A stretch of DNA of 8,713 nucleotides, from assembly GCA_002382645.1 (NCBI GenBank), contig DFYP01000125.1, positions 1 through 8,713 on the forward strand, read 5' to 3'. A program made the position numbers and the translations under genes. The DNA is from Desulfovibrio sp. UBA4079 (GTDB lineage: Bacteria; Desulfobacterota; Desulfovibrionia; Desulfovibrionales; Desulfovibrionaceae). Below are positions 1-6,077 of the stretch, in pieces (the first letter of the stretch is position 1; each line of letters begins with the position of its first letter). Below the pieces are notes generated by a model. That model saw only the letters and a list, made by a program, of their open reading frames with translations. It was not told the DNA's origin and made no database searches.

Positions 1-327
1 AGCGAGCCCCGGGCCGTGGCCCGGGCCCGCGCCTTCCTGGCGGCCCACGCGGACCAGGACCCGGGACTGGAGGACCTGGCCCGGGCGGCCGGGCTCTCGC
101 CGTTCCACTTCCTGCGCGTGTTCACGAAGGCCACGGGGCTCACCCCGCACGCCTACCTGGTCCAGCGCCGGGTGCGCCGGGCCCAGGACCTCCTGCGCCA
201 AGGCCTGGCCCCGGCACGGGCCGCGGCCGAGTCCGGGTTCGCGGACCAGAGCCACCTCACGCGCCAGTTCAAGCGCCTCACCGGCCTGACCCCCGCGGCC
301 TACCGCAATTCCCTTCAAGATTCCTGA
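1..327 (+). CDS. AraC-family transcriptional regulator, C-terminal part (5' end outside window)
   Basis: The reading frame is open from base 1 and stops with TGA at 325-327, so only the last 108 residues are present. A GTG at position 16 lies inside the domain and is not a credible start. The visible part is the complete AraC/XylS DNA-binding domain: a first helix-turn-helix (about residues 23-46, LARAAGLSPFHFLRVF) and a second (about 70-95, AAAESGFADQSHLTRQFK), followed by the family signature GLTPAAYR. It closely resembles the C-terminus of the AraC protein at 5210-6046, with shared stretches such as KATGLTPHA and DQSH. The ligand-binding half lies off-window. An EamA exporter gene starts 39 nt downstream in the same orientation and is the probable target. 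The last codons, encoding NSLQDS, contain an operator-like motif that recurs twice elsewhere in the window. Confidence 0.93.
   Translation, partial: SEPRAVARARAFLAAHADQDPGLEDLARAAGLSPFHFLRVFTKATGLTPHAYLVQRRVRRAQDLLRQGLAPARAAAESGFADQSHLTRQFKRLTGLTPAAYRNSLQDS
306..320 (+). promoter_or_regulatory. Operator-like motif, copy A (overlaps end of AraC gene, upstream of EamA gene)
   Basis: CAATTCCCTTCAAGA matches copy B (5192-5206, minus strand) at 12 of 15 positions and copy C (6078-6092, minus strand) at 11 of 15. The match to copy B extends to 17 of 20 when the flanking G and TTCC are included. It lies 46 nt before the ATG of the exporter at 367. A weak -10-like hexamer, CATGCT, follows 19 nt downstream. 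I infer a binding site for the AraC regulator encoded immediately upstream. Here the site is also protein-coding, so peptide-level conservation is an alternative for this copy alone. Confidence 0.5.
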
Positions 328-366
328 GCCCGGAGAAGCCATGCTGCCCCCAGCAAGGAGGCGCGC

Positions 367-1248
367 ATGTCCGTTCCGTGGAAGGCCTACGCCAGTCTCA
401 CCGGGGCCATGGCCATCGTGGGCAGTTCCGTGGCCGTGGGCAAGGCCGTGGCCCTGACCCTGCCCCTGTACCTGGCCCTGGGCCTGCGCTTCGGCATCGC
501 CTGCGGCCTGGCCCTGCCCCTGCTGCGGCTGCGCGAGGGCGGCCTGCCCCGGCTCACGGCCCGGCACTGGGCCGTGCTCTTCGTCCAGACCGCCTGCGGG
601 GTCTTCCTGTTCAACGTGCTCCTGCTCCACGGCCTGCGGCTCACGGACGCGGCCTCGGCAGGCATTCTCACCGGCACCACCCCGGCCTGGATCGGCCTGG
701 CCGCCCTGGTCTTTTTCCGGGAACGGCCCGGCGTCCGCGGAATCCTGGGCCTGGGCCTGGCCTGCGCGGGTACGCTCTGCGTCTCCATGCTCGGGGAGGC
801 GGGCAGCGGCAGCCTGGCGGGCAACGTCCTGGTGCTCCTGGCCGTGCTCGGCGAGGCGGCCTTCCTCCTGCTGCGCAAGGCCCTGCCGCCCGGGCTCTCG
901 GCCCTGGCCGCGTCCACGGCGGTGAGCTGCCTGGGCCTGGTCCAGTTCCTGCCCCTGGCCCTCTGGCAGGGGGCGCAGTTCTCCTTCGGCTCCCTGGGCT
1001 GGGAGCAGTGGCTGCTGCTGGGCTACTACGGGGGCGGCGTGAGCGTGCTGGCCTACGTGCTCTGGTTCTACGGCGTGGCCCGGGTCCCGGCGGTCTTGGC
1101 CGGGGCCTTCAGCGGGCTTTTGCCGGTGAGCGCCCTGTTCTTTTCCTGGGCCGCCCTGGGCGAGCCGGTGGGCCTGCGCCACGTGCTCGGCTGCGGCTGC
1201 GTGCTCGCGGCCATCGCCCTGCTCTCCGGGCCGCGGAAAAGAAGCTGA
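367..1248 (+). CDS. EamA/DMT-superfamily transporter
   Basis: This 293-residue, very hydrophobic protein has the usual length and two-fold repeat of EamA (drug/metabolite transporter, 10-TMS type) carriers. The first repeat spans about residues 8-138 and ends in FRERPGVRGILGLGLACAGT. The second spans about 152-287 and contains LGEPVGLRHVLGCGCVLAAI. The acidic/basic E-R or E-P turn before the last helix of each repeat is the family hallmark. It is expected in the inner membrane, exporting a small metabolite or amino acid derivative, but the substrate cannot be read from sequence. The start is ATG at 367, with AAGGAGG at 355-361 five nt upstream. It follows an AraC regulator gene after 39 nt, so the two are probably co-transcribed or the exporter is under AraC control. 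It converges on the methyltransferase gene, with 7 bp between the two stop codons. Confidence 0.93.
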   Translation: MSVPWKAYASLTGAMAIVGSSVAVGKAVALTLPLYLALGLRFGIACGLALPLLRLREGGLPRLTARHWAVLFVQTACGVFLFNVLLLHGLRLTDAASAGILTGTTPAWIGLAALVFFRERPGVRGILGLGLACAGTLCVSMLGEAGSGSLAGNVLVLLAVLGEAAFLLLRKALPPGLSALAASTAVSCLGLVQFLPLALWQGAQFSFGSLGWEQWLLLGYYGGGVSVLAYVLWFYGVARVPAVLAGAFSGLLPVSALFFSWAALGEPVGLRHVLGCGCVLAAIALLSGPRKRS

Positions 1249-1260
1249 GGCCGGTTCAGC
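1244..1260. repeat. Small inverted repeat joining two convergent stop codons
   Basis: GCTGA (1244-1248) and TCAGC (1256-1260) form a 5-bp perfect inverted repeat with a 7-nt spacer. Each arm carries the stop codon of one of the two convergent genes. It could act as a weak bidirectional hairpin, but the stem is short and no T-run follows on either strand, so terminator function is doubtful. Confidence 0.3.
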
Positions 1261-2704
1261 GGCGCACGGCCCGGACCAGGGCCTTATAGCAGTAGAGGTC
1301 CTGCTCGGCGTAGCCGGACCAGGAGGGATGCAGGCTCGTGGGCGGGACCACGCGCACGTGGCGCTCCAACACGTCCACGTCAAAGCCCAGGCCGCTCCAG
1401 AGCTCCACGAAGTCGTTCACCCGCCAGAGGTTGGTGGTCTCGTCGCGGGCCAGCCATTCCTGGCGCGAGTGCCGCAGGAACTCGAACTCGATGTTGTTGG
1501 AGTTCTTGGTGTGGTCCATGAGCCCGATCTCGTGGATCATGACCCCGCCCGGCTTGAGCAGCCGGTGCAGTTCCCGGGAGACCTCCTCCACGGGCTTCAC
1601 GTGCTCGAAGACCACGTGGGAGAAACAAAAATCCAGGCTGCCCGGGCCAAGGCCGGCCTGGTCCACGGTGCACGGCCGGACATCCAGGCGCTTTTCCGGG
1701 ACCGCCCCGCCGTTCCCGGCCGCATAGGGCAGGGTCCGGGGATAGTGGCGGCTCAGGCAGCGGAACAGGTCCAGGGAGTATCGCGGATGCTCCGGGTTGA
1801 GCAGAAACGGTTCCACGGCCGTGCCCCGGCCGAAGGTGTCCAGCAGGCAGAGCGAGGACAGCAGGCTGGCGCCGAAGCCCAGCTCCAGGAAGTGCGCGCC
1901 GGGAACGGCCAGGGGCTTGAGCCGCCGCATGAAGCGCACCTGCTTGGCCACGAAAAGACGGAAGGTCTCGTCCACCCGCTCCAGGGCCCGGCCCAGTTCC
2001 TCGAAGCCGCTGGCCCCGGCCAGGCGCAGCAGGAGCCGGTCGTGGGACTCCCGGCTGAGCCAGCGCCCGGGAGGAGTGTCCTCGAAATGGGCCCGCAGGT
2101 CGTCCACGGGCAGCAGCCCGCGCGCCGGGTCCAGGAGCAGTTCGCAGAGGAAGCGCCGGGCCCGGCCGTGGGGCTGGGCCAGCTGGCGCAGGACCAGGTT
2201 CCGGGAGCCCTTCTGGGCGTATTCGTGGAAATAGGGCGGAATCACCGGGCCGGTGGGATTGTCCGCGACCAGGGCGTCAATGCCCCGACGGCTCACCAGG
2301 ACCAGCTGGTCCAGGGCCAGGCCGTCCTCGGTGCAGGTGATGTCGCCGTCCGTCCCGTGCAGGCGGCGGAGTTCCGCGATCTCCCCGGCGTCCAGGAGGT
2401 AGCTGTAGGAGGTCAGGGCCAGGGCCTGGGCCAGGCCCTTTTCAGCCATGAGCGCGCGGATCCGGTGCTGGGGAAACTCCTCGGCCGAGTAGACCACGTC
2501 GAGCCCGGCCTCGGCCAGCTGTCCGCGCATGGCCTGGGGCGTGGAGGCCGGGGCCGAGACGAACACCGGGCCGATCCCGGGCACGCGGCCCAAGGCCGCC
2601 AGAAGCCGGGGAAAGAGCGCGCCCGAAGGCCCGCGCAGCAGGCAGGGATCGGCCGCGCTGGTGGGCCGGATCACGACGATGCAGGGCACCGGGGCAGAAG
2701 GCAT
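1256..2704 (-). CDS. Two-domain protein: cytidylyltransferase-like N-terminus fused to SAM-dependent methyltransferase
   Basis: From the ATG at 2704 the protein has 482 residues. A GTG three codons upstream lies inside the Shine-Dalgarno sequence and is rejected. The C-terminal part (about 245-480) is a class I SAM-dependent methyltransferase: motif I is FLELGFGAS (272-280), an acidic residue follows strand 2 (VEPF, 297-300), SLDFCFSHVVFEHV at 356-369 resembles motif II, and LLKPGGVMIHEI is at 382-393, the Methyltransf_11 pattern. The N-terminal part (about 5-160) resembles nucleotide-sugar cytidylyltransferases of the SpsF/NeuA kind in its spacing of strands (GPVFVSA, DVVYSAEE, ALTSYSYLLDAGEIAELRRLH), but the N-terminal nucleotide-binding loop is not recognisable, so it may be non-catalytic. 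A helical linker (about 165-240) joins them. The substrate is unknown. With the acyltransferase 86 nt upstream, a surface-glycan target is plausible. No N-terminal signal or membrane segment is evident, so it is probably cytoplasmic. Confidence 0.85.
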   Translation of the reverse strand: MPSAPVPCIVVIRPTSAADPCLLRGPSGALFPRLLAALGRVPGIGPVFVSAPASTPQAMRGQLAEAGLDVVYSAEEFPQHRIRALMAEKGLAQALALTSYSYLLDAGEIAELRRLHGTDGDITCTEDGLALDQLVLVSRRGIDALVADNPTGPVIPPYFHEYAQKGSRNLVLRQLAQPHGRARRFLCELLLDPARGLLPVDDLRAHFEDTPPGRWLSRESHDRLLLRLAGASGFEELGRALERVDETFRLFVAKQVRFMRRLKPLAVPGAHFLELGFGASLLSSLCLLDTFGRGTAVEPFLLNPEHPRYSLDLFRCLSRHYPRTLPYAAGNGGAVPEKRLDVRPCTVDQAGLGPGSLDFCFSHVVFEHVKPVEEVSRELHRLLKPGGVMIHEIGLMDHTKNSNNIEFEFLRHSRQEWLARDETTNLWRVNDFVELWSGLGFDVDVLERHVRVVPPTSLHPSWSGYAEQDLYCYKALVRAVRR

Positions 2705-2712
2705 GGCGTCCA

Positions 2713-2718
2713 CTCCTT
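2713..2718 (-). promoter_or_regulatory. Ribosome binding site fixing the methyltransferase start
   Basis: AAGGAG on the minus strand lies 8 nt before ATG 2704. The in-frame GTG at 2713 overlaps the last G of this element, so ribosomes positioned here would start at the ATG and give 482 rather than 485 residues. Confidence 0.75.
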
Positions 2719-2776
2719 GGCTTCAGCGGGTGGACGAAGCAAGAACCAGGCCAGGGGCCGGCCGGAAACGCGCGGG

Positions 2777-2792
2777 GAGGCCAGGCCGCCTC
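2777..2792 (-). repeat. Short inverted repeat after the acyltransferase gene
   Basis: GAGGC (2777-2781) and GCCTC (2788-2792) can form a 5-bp hairpin with a 6-nt loop. It overlaps the acyltransferase stop codon and lies in the 86-nt gap before the methyltransferase. No T-run follows, so it is at best a weak pausing or processing structure. I see no other promoter or site in this gap. Confidence 0.25.
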
Positions 2793-3513
2793 AATACAGC
2801 CAGATGTGCTCCAGGTCCGTGCCGTGGCGGCCCTCGGAGCGGCGCTCGCGCACGACCTTGGCCGGAATTCCGGCCACCACCATGCCCGGGGGCACGTCGT
2901 GGCTGACCAGGGCATGGGAGGCCACGATGGCCTCGTCGCCCACCGTGACCCCGGGCAGGATCACGGCCCCGGAATAGACCTTGGCGTAGTTCCCGATGCG
3001 CACCGGGGCGTAGCTGCGCTCCAGGTGCGCGGCCTCGGAGTGGCCGTGGGTGAAGACGCGCACGTCCTCGGCCAGGGCCGCGAAGTCGCCGATTTCCACC
3101 CCGCCCTTGGTGTCCAGGAAGACGTTGCGGTTGAAGAACACGCTCTCGCCCACCCGCAGCAGGGCCGCGAAGTTGAAGCGCACGTTCTCCTCGCAGATGA
3201 GCCCCGGGCCGCAGCGGGCGAAGAGCCGCTCGGCCAGGAGCCGCCGGAACGGGATGGAGAAGTTCACGGACAGGCAGCGCGGCAGCTTGTCGAAGGCGTC
3301 CCAGAGGAAGTGCAGGAAACGGGTCTGCGGGGTGAACGGATATTCCTCGGCCCGGGGCAGGGTCTCGTTGTAGAGCCGCAGCTCCTCCAGGGCCTCCACG
3401 GGCGGGGCCGCGCCGCCCAGGAGTTCCAGGACCCGGCCCGTGGTCCGCGCGTCCAGGCCCCCGTCGATGAGGGCCCGGGCGCGCTCCAGCAGATCTTCGT
3501 AGAAGGCCGGCAT
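2791..3513 (-). CDS. Acyltransferase with left-handed beta-helix (hexapeptide repeats), MAT/WbbJ-like
   Basis: This is a predicted 240-residue O-acetyltransferase. A longer frame extends to 3603, but the ATG at 3513 is preferred: it begins just after the flavoprotein stop (10-nt gap), has GAGG upstream overlapping that stop, and avoids a low-complexity Trp/Arg-rich leader. Residues 1-100 are mostly helical. From about 105 the hexapeptide-repeat region follows (LICEENVRFNFAALLRVGES, VEIGDFAALAEDVRVF, VRIGNYAKVYSGAVILPGVTVG, AIVASHALVSHDVPPGMVVAG). The likely catalytic histidine is in VFTHGHSEAAH (H156 or H158), where maltose/galactoside acetyltransferases carry theirs. GIPAKVVRER (215-224) is the typical closing motif. 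The family normally forms trimers and moves an acetyl group from acetyl-CoA to a sugar or related hydroxyl or amino group. The acceptor cannot be identified here. The two-gene block with the flavoprotein is translationally close. Confidence 0.9.
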   Translation of the reverse strand: MPAFYEDLLERARALIDGGLDARTTGRVLELLGGAAPPVEALEELRLYNETLPRAEEYPFTPQTRFLHFLWDAFDKLPRCLSVNFSIPFRRLLAERLFARCGPGLICEENVRFNFAALLRVGESVFFNRNVFLDTKGGVEIGDFAALAEDVRVFTHGHSEAAHLERSYAPVRIGNYAKVYSGAVILPGVTVGDEAIVASHALVSHDVPPGMVVAGIPAKVVRERRSEGRHGTDLEHIWLY

Positions 3514-3523
3514 CCGGCCGGCC

Positions 3524-4147
3524 TCAGGATTCGCCGCCAAAGCCCTTGGCGGGCCGGGGATAGTCCGCCACCACCGGCCCCATGGCCGCGCCCAGCCAGG
3601 CAATGACCCGGCCCAGGTGGTCCATGTTGGCCAGGGCCTCGACGTCGCCCTCCACCTGGCCCTTGTCCCGGCCGTAGCCCAGGTTCCAGTAGATCGAGCC
3701 GGGCACGACCATCTGGGACATGAGGAACATGTGGTTGATGCTGTCGAAGACGTGGGTGCCGCCGCCCCGGCGCACGGCCACCACGGCCGCGCCGATCTTG
3801 CCGCGCAGGAGCGCGCCGTTGGCGATGGAGACCAGCCCGGCGCGGTCGAGCACGCCCTTGAGCTCGGCGCTGACGTCCGTGAAATAGGTGGGCGAGCCGC
3901 AGATGAGCGCGTCGGCCTTGACGATCTTCTCCATGAGGGCGTTGAAGTCGTCCTTGCGCCCGTGGCAGCGCATGTCCTTCTTCTGGAAGCACTTGTAGCA
4001 GGCGACGCAGCCGCGGTATTCCCGGCCGCCCACCTGGACGATCTCGGTGGTCCACTTGGCCTTTTTCAGGGGCTCCAGGACCTTCTTGAGCAGGAATTCG
4101 GTGTTGCCGCCCTTGCGGGGGCTGCCGTTGATGGCCAGGGCGTACAT
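3524..4147 (-). CDS. Iron-sulfur flavoprotein / NADPH-dependent FMN reductase-like protein
   Basis: This is a 207-residue flavodoxin-fold protein. The start is ATG at 4147, chosen because AAGGAGGA lies 6 nt upstream. A frame running to 4213 would add an implausible leader. Residues 3-16 (ALAINGSPRKGGNT) are the FMN phosphate-binding loop of the FMN_red family. Residues 47-61 carry four cysteines spaced CX2CX2CX7C (C47, C50, C53, C61), the compact pattern that in archaeal iron-sulfur flavoproteins (Isf) holds a [4Fe-4S] cluster. ICGSPTYFTDVSAELKGVLDR (about 84-104) is the second flavin-contacting region, and GYGRDKGQVEGD near the C-terminus is also typical. It is expected to be a cytoplasmic redox protein of anaerobic metabolism, possibly passing electrons from ferredoxin through the cluster and FMN. 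Its partner is not evident from the neighbours. It directly precedes the acyltransferase, but their functional link is unclear. Confidence 0.9.
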   Translation of the reverse strand: MYALAINGSPRKGGNTEFLLKKVLEPLKKAKWTTEIVQVGGREYRGCVACYKCFQKKDMRCHGRKDDFNALMEKIVKADALICGSPTYFTDVSAELKGVLDRAGLVSIANGALLRGKIGAAVVAVRRGGGTHVFDSINHMFLMSQMVVPGSIYWNLGYGRDKGQVEGDVEALANMDHLGRVIAWLGAAMGPVVADYPRPAKGFGGES

Positions 4148-4153
4148 GGGCTC

Positions 4154-4161
4154 TCCTCCTT
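4154..4161 (-). promoter_or_regulatory. Strong ribosome binding site of the flavoprotein gene
   Basis: AAGGAGGA on the minus strand lies 6 nt before ATG 4147. It is a near-perfect Shine-Dalgarno sequence that settles the start of the flavoprotein at the MYALAINGS residues. Confidence 0.8.
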
Positions 4162-4168
4162 GGCGCTC

Positions 4169-4205
4169 GGGCGCGGTTTCCACCATTCTGCCCCTGCCCG
4201 CGCCC
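4169..4205 (-). repeat. 8-bp inverted repeat in the leader of the flavoprotein gene
   Basis: GGGCGCGG (4169-4176) and CCGCGCCC (4198-4205) are perfect complements with a 21-nt loop. They lie in the 74-nt gap between the exporter stop and the flavoprotein ATG. On the minus strand the hairpin would form after the exporter and just before the Shine-Dalgarno sequence. It has no T-run, so an RNA-processing or attenuating hairpin is as likely as a terminator. In DNA this GC-rich, chance is not excluded. Confidence 0.3.
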
Positions 4206-4221
4206 CAAGGCAAGCCCGGAT

Positions 4222-5133
4222 TCAGGACAGTGAAGCCCTGGAATCGCGGCCCACTGCGCTTCTCGCGGGCATCTGGCTCAGCCCCACCCCGGCCAGCACC
4301 AGGAGCGCGGCCCAGGCCTGGCCCGGGGTCAGGCTCTCGCCCAAGAGCAGCCAGCCGAAGACCACGGCCAGCACGGGCACCAAGTTGATGAAGGCCGAGG
4401 CCCGGCCCGCGGGCAGGCGGCTCATGCCGAAGTTGTACAGGCCGAAGGCCCCCAGGGTCACGGCCGAGCCCAGGAACAGGAGCACCCAGACCTGGCCCCC
4501 GGCCAGCAGCGCCGGGGCCCGGCGGAAGACCTCCGGAGCCCCGGGCAGGAAGAAGACCGCCCCGGCCACGGTCTGGAGGATGGTCAGGCTCCAGGAGCCG
4601 TAGCGCCCGGCCAGGCGCTTGAGCAGGAGCATGGAGCCCGCGGCGCAGACCATGGCGCAGACCTCCAGGGCGTTGCCCAACAGCGGGTTGGCCGCGGTTT
4701 CCGAGGCCCGGCCCAGGAGGCTCATGAGGCTCACCCCGGCCAGGGCCAGGACCAGTCCGGCCAGGGACCGGGGCGTGAGCCGCTCCTTGAGGAAGAGCGC
4801 GGCCCCGCAGGCCACCAGCAGGGGCACGGTGGCGGAGACGATCCCGGCCTGCATCGCGGTGGTGTAGCGCAGGGCGTTGGATTCAAAGAAGAAATAGGCG
4901 CAGGGCATGAGCAGGCACATGACCGCGAGGGCCGCGGCGTCGGCCTTGCGGAAACGCGGCCGCACCCGCCGCAGCACAGGCGTCAGGACCAGCAGAGCCA
5001 CGGCCATGCGCGCCCACATGACGGCCTGGGGATCGAGCGCGGCCAGCACGGACTTCATGGCCGGATAGGACAGGCCCCAGAGCAGCACGGCGGCAAGCAG
5101 GGCCAGGATCGGCAGCAGGGACGGACTGGGCAT
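4222..5133 (-). CDS. EamA/DMT-superfamily transporter (second copy)
   Basis: This is a 303-residue integral membrane protein with ten predicted transmembrane helices in two EamA repeats. The first repeat (about 8-138) contains LLWGLSYPAMKSV near its start and ends with FLKERLTPRSLAGLVLALAGV. The second (about 152-288) ends with LLLGESLTPGQAWAALLVLAGVGL. These are the canonical family positions. The C-terminal 18 residues are polar and cytoplasmic. The start is ATG 5133, because GGAGGT lies 7 nt upstream and the in-frame GTG at 5142 falls inside that element. It is probably an inner-membrane exporter of a small metabolite, with unknown substrate. It is clearly diverged from the exporter at 367-1248 but sits in the same AraC-then-EamA arrangement. 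An operator-like motif lies in the gap before it (5192-5206). Confidence 0.93.
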   Translation of the reverse strand: MPSPSLLPILALLAAVLLWGLSYPAMKSVLAALDPQAVMWARMAVALLVLTPVLRRVRPRFRKADAAALAVMCLLMPCAYFFFESNALRYTTAMQAGIVSATVPLLVACGAALFLKERLTPRSLAGLVLALAGVSLMSLLGRASETAANPLLGNALEVCAMVCAAGSMLLLKRLAGRYGSWSLTILQTVAGAVFFLPGAPEVFRRAPALLAGGQVWVLLFLGSAVTLGAFGLYNFGMSRLPAGRASAFINLVPVLAVVFGWLLLGESLTPGQAWAALLVLAGVGLSQMPARSAVGRDSRASLS

Positions 5134-5140
5134 GGAAGAC

Positions 5141-5146
5141 ACCTCC
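5141..5146 (-). promoter_or_regulatory. Ribosome binding site fixing the second exporter's start
   Basis: GGAGGT on the minus strand is 7 nt before ATG 5133. The alternative GTG start at 5142 is formed by the end of this element itself, so it is unlikely to be used. Confidence 0.75.
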
Positions 5147-5191
5147 GGCGCGGACGCCTGGGCCGGGTCTAGCGCGGACGGGTGCTGGAAT

Positions 5192-5206
5192 CTTGGAAAG
5201 AATTGC
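5192..5206 (-). promoter_or_regulatory. Operator-like motif, copy B (between AraC and EamA genes)
   Basis: On the minus strand the sequence reads CAATTCTTTCCAAGA, which is 14 of 15 identical to copy C (6078-6092) and 12 of 15 to copy A (306-320). It lies just past the AraC stop codon and 58 nt before the exporter ATG. A weak -10-like hexamer, TAGACC, follows 19 nt downstream, the same distance as in copy A. It is noncoding in the annotated frame, which favours a DNA-level role as binding site of the AraC regulator. Confidence 0.55.
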
Positions 5207-5209
5207 CGT

Positions 5210-6046
5210 TCAGCGGGCCCGGTAGCGCCGGGGCGTGACCCCCATGAACCGGCGGAAGGTGTTGGTGAAGTGGCTCTGGTCGTAGAAGCCCGTGGCCAGG
5301 GCGGTCTCGGCCGGGGTCACCCCGGCCAGCAGGAGGTGGCGGGCCCGCTCCACGCGCAGCTGGGTGAGCCAGGCGTGCGGGGTCAGGCCCGTGGCCTTCT
5401 TGAAGACCCGCAGGAGATGGAAGGCCGAGAGGCCCGCGGCCGCGGCCAGGTCTTCCAGGGACACCGGCCCGGCCAGGTGGGCGGTGAGGTATTCGCGGGC
5501 CCGGGCAACGGCCCCGGGCTCGTCCCCGGCGCGGCGGGTGGAGGGCCGCAGATGCCCGTTCTCCAGGAGCAGCCCGGCCAAAGCCTGGAGGGACAGGCTC
5601 TCGCGCAGGAGCCGCCCGGCGCGGCCGGCCACGGCCCGGTCCAGGGCGCCCATGGCCTCGAACAGCCGGGGATCGCTGACGATGACCCTGTGGAACTCGG
5701 GATAGCCCAGGTCCCGGCCGGCCACCTGGGCGGCCAGGCGGCGCATGACCTCGGGCTCCACGTAGAACATGAGGTAGGTGATGCCCCGCTCGCGCTCGGG
5801 CACCCCGGCGTGCACCTGGCCGGGGTTGATCAGGGCCAGCTGCCCGGCCCGGACCACGGTGTTGTCCTGGTTGCGCATGCACAGACTGCCGCCGTCCAGG
5901 GCCGCGCCGATGGAGTAGCAGTCGTGCCAGTGGTTGTCGAAGGCGAAGCGCTTGTAGCGGGCCAGGCGTATTTCCAGGCCGCCCAGGTCCTCGTCGCGGT
6001 GGAACCGGACCTCTTCCAGACCCGGCAGGTTCTCGTGCTGCGCCAT
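5210..6046 (-). CDS. AraC-family transcriptional regulator with N-terminal cupin-type sensor
   Basis: This is a complete 278-residue regulator. Residues 10-100 form the AraC_binding (cupin-like) sensor: FDNHWHDCYSIG (36-47) is the typical His-rich strand, and GQLALINPGQVHAG (68-81) is the conserved turn. Residues 177-278 form the DNA-binding domain, with helix-turn-helix one at about 195-216 and two at about 244-268 (ALATGFYDQSHFTNTFRRF), then GVTPRRYR. The start is ATG 6046, with AAGGA only 3 nt upstream, slightly close. No alternative start fits, because an in-frame TGA (the YozG-like stop) lies 18 codons upstream. It probably controls the EamA exporter downstream and its own gene, given motif copies before both. 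The ligand is unknown. Compared with the AraC protein at 1-327 it ends five residues after TPRRY and lacks the NSxQDS tail. That tail is still encoded downstream in another frame, so a late frameshift is possible. Confidence 0.93.
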   Translation of the reverse strand: MAQHENLPGLEEVRFHRDEDLGGLEIRLARYKRFAFDNHWHDCYSIGAALDGGSLCMRNQDNTVVRAGQLALINPGQVHAGVPERERGITYLMFYVEPEVMRRLAAQVAGRDLGYPEFHRVIVSDPRLFEAMGALDRAVAGRAGRLLRESLSLQALAGLLLENGHLRPSTRRAGDEPGAVARAREYLTAHLAGPVSLEDLAAAAGLSAFHLLRVFKKATGLTPHAWLTQLRVERARHLLLAGVTPAETALATGFYDQSHFTNTFRRFMGVTPRRYRAR

Positions 6047-6062
6047 GAGTCCTTGTACACCG

Positions 6063-6077
6063 CGGGCCCCGGGCCCG
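6063..6077. repeat. 15-nt GC palindrome upstream of the AraC gene
   Basis: CGGGCCC (6063-6069) and GGGCCCG (6071-6077) form a perfect inverted repeat around one base, directly abutting operator-like motif copy C. It sits 16-30 nt before the AraC ATG, where a second protein-binding site or chance GC-rich symmetry are both possible. Copies A and B have no comparable palindrome next to them. Confidence 0.35.

Noticed and set aside
8..25. 18-bp perfect palindrome CCCGGGCC-GT-GGCCCGGG at the left edge
   Set aside because: It lies inside the AraC coding region at residues RAVARA. The paralogue encodes the same residues with a similar but not symmetric sequence, so codon choice in GC-rich DNA explains it.
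378..1289. Plus-strand frame overlapping the first exporter
   Set aside because: It is a Gly/Pro/Arg-rich shadow of the EamA gene, which has clear transmembrane repeats and a strong ribosome binding site.
1328..2977. Long plus-strand open frame (549 codons) opposite the methyltransferase gene
   Set aside because: It is rich in Gln, His, Gly and Arg with no recognisable domain, spans two real minus-strand genes and has no ribosome binding site. It is a by-product of high GC with few stop codons.
3514..3603. Longer N-terminus for the acyltransferase (start at 3603)
   Set aside because: It would overlap the flavoprotein by 80 bases and add a Trp/Arg/Pro-rich leader not expected in the family. 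The ATG at 3513 has a suitable ribosome binding site.
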